From contig JAFJTR010000007.1 of NCBI GenBank assembly GCA_022559985.1, positions 701,023-765,022 of the forward strand: a DNA stretch of 64,000 nucleotides. Direction: 5' to 3'. A model generated the notes under the pieces. That model saw nothing but the letters and a program-made list of their open reading frames with translations, was not told the DNA's origin and did not search any database. This document shows positions 45,463-58,181 of the stretch, in pieces (within the stretch, counting starts at the first letter, position 1; the number at the start of each line of letters is the position of its first letter). The position numbers and the translations under genes were made by a program. Origin of the DNA: Parastagonospora avenae f. sp. tritici 18332-5. Taxonomy: Eukaryota; Ascomycota; Dothideomycetes; Pleosporales; Phaeosphaeriaceae.

Positions 45463-48400
45463 TCAAGCCTTGGCATCATACTCATCTATCACACTGATCG
45501 GCTTCACAAATGTGCCAAGAGGCTTATACTGAAGATGATCCAGACCGAAACCCTTTGGACCTCCAATCTCAATACCTCGCGGGCTTGTCCACCTCTCGCT
45601 GGCGGTGAAGGCGAGAACTTGCACGAGTAGGCCGTATCGATACTCTGGTGTGCCAACCGCTTCACCGTTCTGCGCATCAATGACGGCGATCAGATCTGGA
45701 ACTATGGCTAACACGTCTTCGTTCTTCTCCTTTCCGGTCTCGCTCTCGCCGCTTTGTGGTACGCGGATCGCTGCAATGTTCTCGTTCTTGAAAGGGATCT
45801 TGATCCTGCCTGTGTACGCCGCTTCTGTGCCTTCGATAATGACCTCTCCATACACATGTCCCATGTAGAGCTTACGCTCCACACCCACAATCTTGCCTTT
45901 GAACAGGACACGTCCGGCTTTAGTACCACCTACAGCCTCGATGATGCACTCAGCAACGTTGTCGATCCTATTCTCTTTTCGCGCGCGTGCGACTTCGCGA
46001 CCGATACGCCACGATAGCGAGATTGTGTGCTCGACTGCCCATCTTCTGGTCTCAGCACCTGTGACGGGTGCATCGGCTGCTCCCACGGAACTTCCCATCT
46101 GGCTCAGAGCAGCTCTGATGACTTGTTCGACCTTGAGATCGCTCGCAGCAGTACCCATATACAGAGTGTTGCCATTGCCGTCTGCTACAGCCACAGGTGC
46201 GAAAATGATGTCCCGCTCGCCGAAGACCACTGGAGTTGTTTGCCATTTCGTGGGGTACGCTCTTCCCATCCAATCTCCATCGACACATGGTACATTCATG
46301 TTTTGTGAGGAGCCGAGGACCAGGCCTTGTAACCCGTTCGAGCCACCGATTTCCAGAGGAATGACGTGCGTCGCACGGCCACCTTTGAACAATTCGTAGA
46401 GGTGATTCTGCGCATCCATCATCTCGTCTGCTGATAATTTCTCGATTCCAACTGTTGGGCTACCTGCACCGCCGCCGCACCCGACTCTGGCATCGTCTTT
46501 AAGATCGTCTGGGCTGACGACGCGGACAGTATTGCCAGATCTCAGTATACCACGCACGCGTAGCATTGTCGAATATGGGGAGCCACCGCCACCCGTCCCT
46601 AAGATGTAGCAGCCGATGGTAATCCAAGCGAGGTCGACTTCGGATATCCACCATTCACGGTTCACGACTTTTGGTGCATAAGTCGCGATGTCAACGTCCG
46701 GTGTCTCATCTTCAACAGAGTTTCCATCGGCCGCAGGTGCAGTAGCAGCAGTATTAAAGTCATCTGTCCGGATTGCTGAACCGTCTGCCTCTTTCTTGAC
46801 GTTGAGGTCTGCAAAGTCGCTCGACCGCGAAAAGTCAAAGTCCCCAGCCGCCCTGACGATGAAGCGCGTTTGGTTTGCCACGTATTGCAGAGGCAGATCT
46901 TCAACTTCTACGATCTGAACAGATGCCGGCAGTGCTCCAGCCTCGATTGTTCTCTGTTTTGCAGCCTCGCATATCTCCGCTAGGATCTCTTTCGATGTCT
47001 GCTTTTCGGTCGACTTCACTGTGTCCACAACAGCACTCACGCGAGCCATTGCGGCGCCGATGGCATTCGCCACTCCCGACCATTTCGGTTTGATGACCCT
47101 ACTAGCTCCCCGCAGTGTGTCGGGAGCAACAATGGCACCGCCTCCGACAAGCAATACAGGCAGATCTTCGGGTGCCGTCTTCATGGTGTCTATGATGCGC
47201 TCCAGCATGCTTTTGACTTCACTCTGGAAGTCCTGGATGTCGTTCTGGTCAAGAATTCCCCTTACTTTCTCCGGGTCACCGATCTTGAGCTCCGGAGATG
47301 CCGCAATCATGTAATCAGTGGTTGTTGGAGTATCGCCTCCAAAGACGAGCGCCTTTTCCGGTAGCTTATAGCCAACTGATTCCGGTCCGACGTGTAACTT
47401 GCCTTGGATTCTCCTGACCAGACTTCCGCCGCCAAGACCAATGCTCTTGACGTCGGGGTATGAGAAATTCATTCTGATACCCGAGAGCTCAGAGTATGCG
47501 GCCTGTTGTCTTGGGAAGCCGTTGGCGAGCAGCAAGCCGACGTCAGTGGTTGTACCACCTACATCCACAACCATCATCGCTTCTCCTTTTTCATTATCTT
47601 TGCCTATCAAGAACGCCGCGCCGCGCATACTGTTCGTTGGTCCAGAGGAGAAGGTTCGGATGGGCAATCGACTCGCGGCTTCACCACTTAATATGGTGCC
47701 ATCGTTCTGTGTTATGAATACAGGACAGTTCAGACCAAGCTCTTTCATAGGATCCTGGAATGAAGCGATAGTCTTCCGGGCGAAGGACAATATCGATGCG
47801 TTGAGAATTGCCGCATTTTCACGCTCCAAGAATCCTAGGTTCGCGACGGTCTTGCTGAGGACTATGTCCACTCCGTCTCCCAGCTCGCGCTTGATGATCT
47901 CCGCCGCACGCTCTTCTTGTCTTTCCACCGTGTCTATCGGACTAAAGACACCGTTCACCACGATACTCTTGATGTTCTTTTCCTTCATGATCTTGCACTG
48001 CTCAACGATCTCGTGCTCTTTGATGTCTGATATAAGGCTGCCATCAACCTCTAGGCCTCCTTTGACTAGCGCATAGTGTCCTAAGATAATCTTTCGCAAG
48101 GAAGCAGGCCAGTCTACGCCCGGCGGCGCATGCTTGCTGAACTGGCCGGACAAACGAAGTACTGCAACACGAGATAGACGCATCGAGTCGCGCGTTACAA
48201 CTGCATTGACAAAATGAGTTGTTCCTATCGTCACACTGGCCACTGAGGATGGGTCCACGGAGGCCGACTTGAACATGGTCGTGATTGCGTTGGTAATTCC
48301 ATGGCTTGGGTCTATCGTCGTAGGTGCTTTGTGCCTATGGAACGCAGTAAGTTTTATGTTGCGATTGTGAAGAGCTTAGATGGCAGCAAAAGACCCCGGA

Positions 48401-48622
48401 GATGCACATTCTGATGATGACTAACTAATGCCGCAGAAAGGAACATGATCAATCGTACCAAGCAACAATTCCTCTATCATCGTCTTGCGACCGTGTGGGA
48501 TCTATAATCACACCATCTGTGTTGGTTCTACATGTGCTCTTAGCTATGGTCTATTCGGGTAACCAGCGTGTTCCTTACCCGCCAACATCAACACCAATTC
48601 GCAAGTTCCGAGAGGTCGACAT
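45463..48622 (-). CDS. Hydantoinase/oxoprolinase fused to a DUF917 domain
   Basis: Three exons (48579-48622, 48459-48527, 45463-48334) give 994 residues. The start NLRIGVDVGGTNTDGVI, restored only by splicing the two small upstream exons, is the phosphate-binding motif of the hydantoinase/oxoprolinase ATP-grasping fold. A second phosphate motif is VVDVGGTTTDVG, with GLGGGSL after it. The C-terminal ~380 residues (from about 600) are a DUF917-type domain with LGTGGGGSPYSTML and VGCGGGAGSPTVG. Such enzymes open 5-membered cyclic amides, usually with ATP. The exact substrate (hydantoin, oxoproline or related) cannot be told. It diverges from an NCS1 permease gene. Confidence 0.9.
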
Positions 48623-48679
48623 GTTGCTACGTGTAATGTAGATGCTGACATGAATTCACAGGCGCTGCACAAAAGATCT

Positions 48680-48878
48680 GATAAGCGGGGTTAGCTCCGA
48701 AAGCCGGACGAGGTCCGCTTTTGAGGCAGCTTCCATCCCGTCCTCTCCACCACAACGCAGTCATCGGGCAATCACGCAACCAATACCTGCCACTTTGAGT
48801 CAGCGCTTGCTGCAAGATGGGGGTGTGACGACTTGCCGCTGTGGAGGCACTTATCCCGAGATCGTCTGATAAGATAAG
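48680..48878. promoter_or_regulatory. Cluster of four GATAAG sites in a divergent promoter
   Basis: GATAAG occurs at 48680-48685 (plus), 48850-48855 (minus), 48868-48873 (plus) and 48873-48878 (plus, sharing one G with the previous site). GATA factors of the AreA/NIT2 class bind this core, and pairs close together are typical of nitrogen-repressed genes. The sites lie in the 510-base gap between the oxoprolinase start (48622) and the permease start (49133). Confidence 0.65.
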
Positions 48879-49132
48879 ATGTCCGGTCTCCTTACCCCTC
48901 ACTACTCCAACCTGCAGCTCGCCATGCCGCTTCCACGTATCATAACTCCGATATTGCGCGATGCCATGCCATTGGCACATGGTTTTGTTCGGACCTAAGC
49001 TAATTAGTGAGGCTCCCATGTAGAACATGTAATCGGTCCGGTTGATGAGCCTGAGGCGGCACATCTAAAACCGTTGGCTTCGCACCTATGCACGTCGGTC
49101 TCTACCACCATCCACACCAGGTCGGCGCAACC

Positions 49133-51225
49133 ATGGGAATACGAAACAGACTGGCTGGGTTCGGCCAGTACGTTCGACTGAAGGGCAATGAAGCTAAACA
49201 TGAGCAGACGGATGCTTGGAGTAACCGCGATTTAATACCTTTGCCGCCAGATAGACGAACATGGGGATCCTTCAATTACTACGGGTTCTGGGCCATTGCT
49301 AGCTTGAATATCGCCAACTGGCAGACCCCAAGCACCTACCTCAGTAAGTCACTATGTGCCTGCTACAGGTGCCGCGTAATTCGTGCCCCGCCCAGCGTAC
49401 GAACTTCGAAAATGTGGATCTCCGTTTTGTACAGTGGTGAGGCTATACAGGTGCAGGTATGACAAGCAGCCTATAGCAATTCGATCGAGATCGCACAAGT
49501 TAGAACACGACATATTACCGCACCGTTGCTCGCAGAAGACTACTTGGCTAACACAAAACTAGCGATGGGACTATCAGTGCCTCAGGCCATGTTGATCATC
49601 GTCGTCAGCCGAATACTCATCGCTCTGTTTTCGACCCTGGTGGCTTGGATCGGACTCACATGGCACATCGGCTTTACTGTGCAGAATAGATATAGCTGGG
49701 GCATGAGAGGCAGCTATGTTCCACTTCTAATGCGGATCTTACTCAATTTTATATGGAACGCGGTGCAATGTAGGTCACGACCAAGTCGGAGTTTCTGATT
49801 GCCCAAGATGCTGAGATGTCTAGGCTGGAACGGTGGCCGCCTCCTTGCAGTATGCCTCACGGCTCTCTGGCCGTCCTTTGCTCGCATGAAGAATACCTTC
49901 GGCCCGGAAATGCCAGCCACGACGGACCAATTTGTCGGATTCGTAGTGTTCTGGTTCCTTTCCACGCCGTTTCTCTGGTTGCGTCCTGAGAAGTTCAGGA
50001 TTCCGTTCCTCATCATGTGTATATGGTGCGGCACCGGCATGTTGGCCTGGATGATCTGGGCATTGGCAGTTGCGAAAGGCGTCGGCCCACTCTGGAATTC
50101 TGGACAGAAGCTCCCAGATAGCTCCCCATTCGGTGCGTCATGGCTCATCATGGCCGGTATCAATCAGGGCGTCGGGGGTCTTGCGGCAGGTATAACAAAT
50201 GGTTCCGACTTCTCTCGATACGCGAAAGCACGAAGATCTTACATCATTAGCACCATTACAAGCTGTCTCATCACAGGCGTCTTAGTGTCCTTGATAGGTT
50301 TAGTGACGGCTGCAGCCTCCCAGAAGATTTATGACGAGGTCTACTGGAACCCACCTGACCTTCTCATGCGGATGATGGAGAATGGTAATGGTTCATCCAA
50401 AGCTCGCGCGGGCGTCTTCTTCCTTGCTGCTGGCTTTGCTTTCACCGCAATGTTCGAAAATATCTGCGGTAATACCATAGCTGGAGGAATCGACTTGGCT
50501 GGATTGTTTCCTCGTTACATCGGTAAGTCCATCTTGGAGAACAATCTTGGAGAACCATCTTGGAGAGCACTATTGCTAACATGTGCATCAAAGATATACG
50601 CCGTGGAGCTATCATCACATTTGTCGCAGCCTGGATTGTTCAGCCGTGGCAGCTGATCAACAAAGCAACGACCTTTATCACGGTCTTGTCGTCGTTCTCC
50701 GTCTTTCTTGCTCCCATCATTGGCATCATGGTCTGCGACTACTATCTCATCAGAAAGAGAAGGATCCGTTTGAGCCATCTCTACCGGACCCACGATTCTT
50801 CCTATATGTTTTGGAAAGGCTTCAATTGGCGAGCCATGCCCGCGTGGATTTGCGGATGGGCACCAACGATCGGTGGGCTGGTTGTGTCGGTCCGGGGCGA
50901 TCTGAATCCTCCCAGGGCGTTGCTTCAACTATACTACATGGCCTTCTTGATCGGTCAGTGTATTCCCGTTTGCCCACGTGTTCGACTACTGACTATTGTG
51001 GTAGGCTTCTTCATCAGTGCTGTGGTATTTTATGCATTAAACGTCTGCTTTCCGCTTGAGAATATGGATCAGATCGATTCGGTGGACGTATACGGCACGT
51101 TCACGGAGGCGGAAGCTCGTAGAGTGGGTGTGGCTCCGCTTGAAGAAGTTCATCAGGACGGACTGCCCGTAGAGAGACACTCGGGGGATAAGGATGCGAC
51201 TTTACAAGGAGCCAAAGAAGTCTAG
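49133..51225 (+). CDS. NCS1-family permease (uracil/allantoin/hydantoin type)
   Basis: Five exons: 49133-49343, 49563-49769, 49824-50522, 50594-50953 and 51005-51225, giving 565 residues and about 12 membrane segments. NCS1 landmarks are clear: WSNRDLIPLPPDRRTW, YYGFWAIASLNIANWQ, WIGLTWHIGFTVQNRYSWGMRG, NGSDFSRYAK and PIIGIMVCDYYLIRKR. Family members import uracil, uridine, allantoin, thiamine or hydantoins with protons or sodium. The first intron (219 nt) is long for the window. The last intron is 51 nt and keeps the frame. The start at 49133 (ACCATGG) is preferred over an ATG at 49088. Its neighbour suggests a hydantoin-like substrate. Confidence 0.93.
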
Positions 51226-53471
51226 ATGGTCGGCACTGATCGGCCAGGCTTTACGACTTGAGCTCCACTGAACTGCATGGCGATCTTCACATGATTGCAG
51301 GAGGATGCTCGATGTTGTGACCACTCATTTGTGAATTAATCCGTTTCAAGATGACTCGTCGTCACAATTCCAAGACTGTCAGTCCAAGGAATCAACAAGT
51401 CTTAGCAACGTCAATCCAAATTTGATCAAACGCTATTATGATTGTGATCGTGACTGATGATACGTAAGGTTTCAAACAAGGCTGAATGACTGGACCTCCT
51501 TGAATCCTTGTGTGATTGTGCCATGCTCATGGAACTTGCCTTGACCATGTACAGCGCGAATGCAGAGCTCCACCGCGCATCTCAAATAGCTACATAACTG
51601 TCACTTGGCTCCACTTGTACTGACATCGCAGCGTCTGAGATGGTTTTGTTGATGCGCCAAGTATCTCGGCGAAAAGGCAACTTGTGCACCAGCCACCATC
51701 GCTTCGTCATTCTCGCCTGCGCCGTGCGGCACTCCCCTTTCTTTTTTGCATCACACCCTTCATTGGGTCCCGACTCGACGTTTTCACAATTGTATACGCG
51801 CAACGATGTGGATCCGACGATGGAGCCCTGTACGCGGCCCGACGCTCACATGCAGCCCAAGGCGCCGGTGCTCGTCACGATTCAGTTTGTGGTAGCAACA
51901 CGCCCATCAGTTATCATCAATTTCTCAACGAAAAGGGGCGCAAAAGAATACCTAGCTGATCAACGAATCGCGATACACGTCGCATGTCGTGTTAGGCCCG
52001 CGCTTGCACAACGGAAGTAGCCGTCTGTGAACAGCATCGCCCTAGTTAACAGTAGCACCAAGTTTATGCGACACGCCCCTCCAACTCCGCTATAGCAGGT
52101 GCAAGTATACACGAAATGTTTCTGAACGAGGTGGAAATACGCTTTTTGCCTAAGGCTTGGGCTTGGCCAGAGACAGGGTGATACTTCCAAGTGGACCTTT
52201 GGCGACTTCTCTCGCATTGTTGAGACGACATCGCTTTTTTGCCATCGCCATGGATGAGACGTGCCATGTCCTTGCAAGGCAGCTAGCGTAAAGGCTCTGT
52301 CGTTCTTATCAGTGGACAGACCTCCCTGGGGCACCTTGAGCTCCAAGTCGGTGGGGCTTACTACTTGAAGTGTTTTGCGCGGGATGCTTGGGTCCTTGGC
52401 ATCAAATCCGACACAGAGAGGTCCGCTTCTGGCGTTTCGTCGCCCGTTTCAAGCCTCACCCTCGGCGCGAATCACCGCAATCCCACGTTTTGAGCCGCAC
52501 CTTATTCCATTCGCTGTGCTCATCTCCCGCCCTTGGGTTTTGCTTGGCCGCGCTTCGGAGGAAATGGAACTTCACCATCTTACTGGTGCATCTGTTGGGA
52601 AACACAAACTACAACACCTGAACGGCAGCAGGCCCATGTAAGGTTATCGTTGTTATGGCATTATCTCCATCTTGTTCCAAGCGCGCAGCCATCTCAGAGC
52701 CATGTTCTTCAGACCAGGCCAAGATGCTGCAGTTCTCCGAAACGAGTGGGAGATTTCGACATCTGTTGTCGACATCGTTTAATCTATCCGCGGACCACTA
52801 CATCTTGAGAAGTGATCCTGCAGGACTTTTGCGCAGCCCTTTCCACGTCAAGTCGTACGTCACATTGTACGGACGTAACTCCTCTAGCCAAACCAAGTGC
52901 AGATCCTACAACTTCGAGAAGCACTGCCGCAGGGCGTATCTCGAGCTTTGACGGAAGCAAGCCCGTTCAAACACCTTGGCGGAGCGGACAGTCGCCAAGT
53001 CCGGTTTCCACATCTAGAATGCATCGAGGCGATGAAGACGCTTGTGTGTCTCCCAGGAGCACGGGCGCTAGCACAACGCAAGAGCTTATTCGGAGTCGGG
53101 TTGTGGATACCTAGGAGAAGGTACGCAACACTTTACCTCAGCCAAGCATTACGAGATGCCACTGCACCCCTACATCGCCTCTGCAAGATGCTCCACTAAC
53201 CGCCAGCAGATTTTAGTGTCTAATGATGGTACAAGTCGCGAAACGGGGCCGGGGGACAGTCCCCCCCATGTTGATCCTAATGTGTGCACGTTAAGACATG
53301 GCCTCTACCTTAGACCTTACATTCCCGGTGTCCCTACTCCGACCCAAGGTCCGTTCCTAAATTAATATTATAGCTGCCCGACGGTCCTCAACACCTTTCA
53401 CTATTGATTTATTCGTCGGCGCTTCCTTTCAACTCCTACGGTGCAGGACACCTTTTCCATAGACTTCAGCC
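51226..53471. other. Intergenic, no gene recognised
   Basis: About 2.2 kb, the longest gap in the window. Open frames of up to 130 codons overlap one another and show no domain. No tRNA, long repeat or transposon end seen. Confidence 0.5.
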
Positions 53472-55347
53472 ATGGACACTCGCTACCAGCCCGAAGGCCT
53501 GTCATTTGACAACAAACCAGCCTTCAACCCTAATTTCAACAGCGGAGATCAGAGCCAGTACCCACCACCAAGTGACCAACAACAAAACCAATATGCCGCT
53601 CCTTCCGCACCCCGACCAAACTACACCTCTCCTCCTCCACCAACCATGACTCCATTTGGATTTCAGATGGGACCTCCTCCCCCAGCTCCCATGCCACAGA
53701 GCCAGTATGGCCTGCCTTCAGGACCACGCCTATCTGGCGCCGACCCTCGCTCGTACACCCCCCAAAATGCACAACATTCACGGAACTATTCCAACTTTTC
53801 ACAACCCCAACAGCAACAACAACCCCAACAGCAGTCACCACCATACACTGCTCCGTATGGACCACCACCAACTGGTCTAGCCCCAGAGTCTGGAGAGACC
53901 ACTCGCACAAACACCTGGGTGCAGACACCTGCTGGACCATATCCGACAGGTCAAGGCTACTTCCCTGGCCCAGTCGATGCCAACGGATACCCTATAGATG
54001 TCAAAGAGAAGGAGCCACGGCCAGACAACCCATTTACCGACCCGGTTCCACAATCAAATCCCATTATGCCACCTCCGTCCATCGACCTCGAGAAGGAGAA
54101 GCACGATGATGGCCATGGCCACGGAGGCTGGGACTACCACTCGAAGATTCCCCACAAGAAGGATCCCAATCAGCCATATCTTCCTTTCAGTGAAAGGCTT
54201 CGCCACTTCACATGGGCTTGGTACACACTGACTATGGCCACGGGTGGTATCGCAACCCTCATCTCTATCCAGCCGCACGCCTTTCCTGGTCTCATCACCA
54301 TTGGCGCAGTCTTTTTCATCCTCAACTTGATCTTCTTTTTCGGCATCACCGGCACAATGATTCTCCGGTTCACCAAGTTCCCAGGTTCTTTCAAGGCTTC
54401 AATCACTCACGAGCGTGAAGGCCTCTTCCTTGGACCTTTCTTCCTCTCCGTAGCCACCATCATTACGGGTACACAGAAGTACATTATTCAGGCATACGAG
54501 GCAGACCACCCCAACCGTTCTTGGGCGGTCACCAGCATAGCGGTTGCCTTCTGGGCTTACACCTTCATGACCTTTTGTCTGGCGTCCTTCCAATACTCGT
54601 TTTTGTTCTGTTGCCACACCTACAAGCTTACTAGCTTCATGCCATCGTGGCTCTTGCCTGTCTTCCCAGTCATGTTGGCAGGTACTATTGCTTCGGTCAT
54701 TGCTCAAGACCAGCCAGTAGGTGCAAGAATGCCGATACTTGTCGCTGGTCTAGGTTGTCAGGGTCTCGGCTTCACCATGGCCATCATCATGTACGCACAC
54801 TACATCGGACGCTTGATGCAGGTCGGTTATCCTGGCCGTGAACACCGAGGAGCCATGTTTATTGGTGTCGGACCGCCTTCCTTCACCTGCCTCGCCTTGA
54901 TCGGAATGGCAAACGCTCTCCCCGACGACTTCGATCTGCAGGGTGACGGTCTTGTTGATGCCAAAATGCTGCGAACACTGGCAATCGTTGTTGCATTGTT
55001 CCTGTGGGTTCTTGCTATGTGGTTCTTCATGATCACTCTCGTTGCTGTAAGTCAAATTCTCGCCGCTGCTTCATTCACAGGCACTGACTACTGAACAGGT
55101 CATTCACTCATGGGCTCTCTACTTCCATTTGGGATGGTGGGCCATGGTCTTCCCCAACACTGGTTTCGTCATCGCTACCATCTCAATTGGCAACGCTCTT
55201 CAGGACGAAACGATACTCTTTGTAGGCAATGGGCTCACTATCGCAATTCTTTGCATGTGGGTCTACGTCCTGTTCAATCACGTTCAAGCTGTGATTGTCG
55301 GCGACATCATGTATCCCATGATGGACGAAGACAACGCCGATCATTGA
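53472..55347 (+). CDS. TehA/Mae1-type C4-dicarboxylate (voltage-dependent anion) transporter
   Basis: Two exons (53472-55046, 55099-55347) with a 52-nt phase-0 intron (GTAAGT...ACAG) give 607 residues. The transporter begins near residue 235 (LRHFTWAWYTLTMATGGIA) and has ten membrane helices, with GTQKYI, PVGARMPILVAGLGCQGLGF and a conserved GPPSF segment as in TehA/SLAC1/Mae1. Ahead of it lies an unusually long cytosolic tail, rich in Pro, Gln and Ser, with a His/Gly/Asp patch just before the membrane part. Mae1 of fission yeast (about 440 residues) lacks such an extension. Likely cargo is malate or another C4 acid, or an anion; not proven by sequence. Confidence 0.9.
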
Positions 55348-56454
55348 TCGCTTCACTACACACTTTTGCTCTTTGAGCATCCGGCTGCATGGCCACACTC
55401 GGATTTCCTTACCTAAGTCGCTCGCTCTTCCTCGTAATCTCCCAGCGCTTTCAAAAGTTTTACGCTCTTTATACCCCACATCGCGTGTTGCTTTCATCCT
55501 TCACATTCTCGAGAGCTGCCAGTGGAACCCCACCTTTCCAAATGTACTTCTAGTCTCAACCACGTTATAGAATCAGGGGCTGCTTTTCAGCGGCGCAACA
55601 TTTGTAGATACCACTTTCTTTTATTTCTATCACCATATTTTGGCATAGCGCAGGCGTTGAAAATGGGAAGGGCACACAGATACCACGGGCAATTTTCTGC
55701 GCGAAAGGGGACATATAGAATGATGACGAGGTACGGAACGGGATCAATGCTTAGATTCACCATTCAAATGCACGCGCGCGCTCTGTGGCCCTTTCTATTT
55801 TCGTAAAAATCATGGCTCACTGCTTCTTCACTTCACATAGGTGCGAACATTGAAAAAGCCAGCATAGCATTTCACAACATGTGAACACCGAGATAGCAAT
55901 GACAAGCAATCACATGCAAATCCCACAACACGAACACCAAGAGCTTCAATGAAAATCATCATTATCTGGGCGACTACACTATAGCACACGAATGAAACAT
56001 GCCTCCCGTCTCGCCTTGCCTCCGGGAAGAAAATAAACCGGAACAAGCACCGTGGCGATAGACCCAAGCACGACATAGGCGTATGCATATTGTTCCTTTG
56101 GAATGCACGTTTGATGCACGAACAGCCAAGGGCTTGGTACGTTTTGTGGGAAGCAAAAGCCCAAGCGAAACGCCAACCGTTGGCAGGCGGTTGCACAATT
56201 AGAGTTATGTTGGGCGCCGATCACACACGATTGCATCTCGGAGCCTCGCGGTCATATTGTGGAGTTGCGTCACCGTGCAAGGCGGTGTTGTTACGACGGC
56301 GCACGTGCATGGGGGTGTCTGTGCCCGGGTGGGTACGGAAGGGGACATGAGACGCGGAATTGTTCGGGTGCTTTTCTTGACGTTGGGCAGTGCTGGTGAA
56401 CAACGGCGGGCGGGCGGTGATGCATGTCGTGTCTGGCGGAGGGCGAATCCGCTG
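55348..56454. other. Intergenic, convergent 3' ends
   Basis: About 1.1 kb. A short minus-strand frame at 55979-56236 encodes one hydrophobic segment but cannot be supported as a gene. Nothing else recognised. Confidence 0.45.
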
Positions 56455-57709
56455 TCATAGCGAGCTGCGCGGCGCTTCTTGCTCTTTCATGGAGCGCACT
56501 TTGGCCAGAGCGGCGTCAAGCCCGCGCTTCGTATTCTCAAAGTAGATGTGCGAGAACTCGCTGCTTGCTTGCCCTGAGATCGTCCGCGCTTGGATTCCAT
56601 GACTGATGGTGCTGCCCTGAAGATTGTCAGTGATGGGCGGAGAATAGGGGAAGGAGGTGAGCATACCCTCATGAGGTGGAATACTTTTGCAATCTCCCAC
56701 TGATCTTTCCTTGGGTCCCAGCCTGTTATTCGCGTGTACTCGTCCATCAACTCGTCCATGCTCGGCATGCCGTTCTTCGCCTGGTTCTCTGGATCGTACA
56801 CTTCGCCGCCCTGATCATCTCTGGCTTCTACCCTTGGACCGCCAGAGATGCCGCTCGAGCTCGCACGATTCCAGTACGGACCTACAGCGTACACTGCGTC
56901 CATGAGCGGGTGGCCAATGGTGCTCAACTCCCAGTCCAGAATGGCAATGACCCGTGGCTCCGTCGGATGCAGAATCACATTGTCGAACTTGTAGTCGCCG
57001 TGTACAATGCTTGTACGGTCACCCGGCACGTTCTTGCGAACGTAGTCAACAATCTCGTCAAAGTTGGGATGCGCGCGACCAAGCTCCTTCCCAGTCTTGA
57101 TATCCTTGACTTTGGCTTGTTGAGCTTCTATACGTGAAAATGTATTACAGTGACGTGTGTAGAAGCTCGTCTTCTTGCCGAAGTCTGAAAGACCAACGGA
57201 GTCCGGATCAATAGAGTGAAGCCATGCCAGTGTCGATATCAGAGAGAACCAAGCTGAGCGTCTTTCCGTTGGGGAAAGTGTTGATAGGTTCGGATCAGTG
57301 ATGATGCGGCCTTTGACAAACTCCATGACCTACCGCATGTCAGTACTATGATGTACATCGAACAAGGAAAACGTACATAGAAAGCAGTTCCAATGATCGA
57401 AGTGTCCATACTGAGGCAATACACTTTTGGAACCGGGAAACCTTGCACGCTCCCCAATGCCTTGAGCACTTTGTACTCGCGGTCGACTTGGTGTGCTACA
57501 GGCGAGATGATTGTTCCGGAAGGCTTCTTCCGGAGGATGAACCTATTCTTGTTTGCATCGTCCACGAAGTACGTTGGATTGCTTTGCCCATAACCAATCT
57601 TTGTCGACACAATTGGTAGTTTGAGATTTGGTAAGTAGTTCTTGAGGTATTCACCCAGCTTAGCATCGTCGAGGTCGTGGCGCGCCTTCTGTTGTGCTTG
57701 TTCTGTCAT
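56455..57709 (-). CDS. APH-family phosphotransferase (ACAD10/11 N-domain-like)
   Basis: Three exons (57377-57709, 56667-57329, 56455-56616), all phase 0, give 385 residues. The kinase-like fold shows SNPTYFVDDA and FILRKKPSG (ATP-binding Lys), a catalytic loop HGDYKFDN (Asp and Asn) and a metal-binding LDWELSTIGHPLMD. This is the aminoglycoside-phosphotransferase family branch that in animals is fused in front of acyl-CoA dehydrogenases 10/11. Here it stands alone, as is usual in fungi. The substrate is unknown; hydroxyacyl-CoA phosphorylation is suggested by the animal homologues. Introns of 47 and 50 nt. Confidence 0.9.
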
Positions 57710-58181
57710 GATTCCCTACTCTTTTTGAAGATTTGCGGACTTCGATGTTTGGCTGGAAGGTTATTTTGCTACATTTTGATGGGTGATGCTAGTCGAGTAA
57801 GCTCCTGCGAGTGAAGTGTTAGCCTCGGTGAACTTAAGGTGTCCATACATGGCTAGCGTCTGCGGGGTTGTTATAGCCGTGCGACTACACTACACACGAC
57901 TACGTGCATTGGGTACCTCTCAAACAACCATTATCGAACAGAATTGATTTACAATCGTGTTATTTGCGATGAGAAGTAAGGACTGGGCAGATAATGTTAA
58001 ACGTACCACTTCGGCACAGTGACATGAAACTTTACTGCTGTCTACAATGGGTAGTCCTTACTCTCTCATAGTAATGATTGTCACAAATTGGGTATGCATG
58101 ACATTGCGGCAGCCCTGAAAGCATTTCTTACTCCACTGCGCGCTGCATTATGTTGAAGCCATATCTCCATTCGGAAGCTAC
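57710..58181. other. Intergenic, no gene recognised
   Basis: A 472-base spacer between the APH-like kinase start and the end of the rhodopsin-like gene. Nothing distinct seen. Confidence 0.55.

Noticed and set aside
51640..52020. Plus-strand frame of 126 codons in the 2.2-kb gap
   Set aside because: No similarity I can name, no supporting start context, and competing frames of similar length.
55979..56236. Short minus-strand frame with one hydrophobic segment (YVVLGSIATVLVPVYFL)
   Set aside because: It vaguely recalls small mitochondrial inner-membrane proteins, but no start or upstream exon gives a coherent N-terminus.
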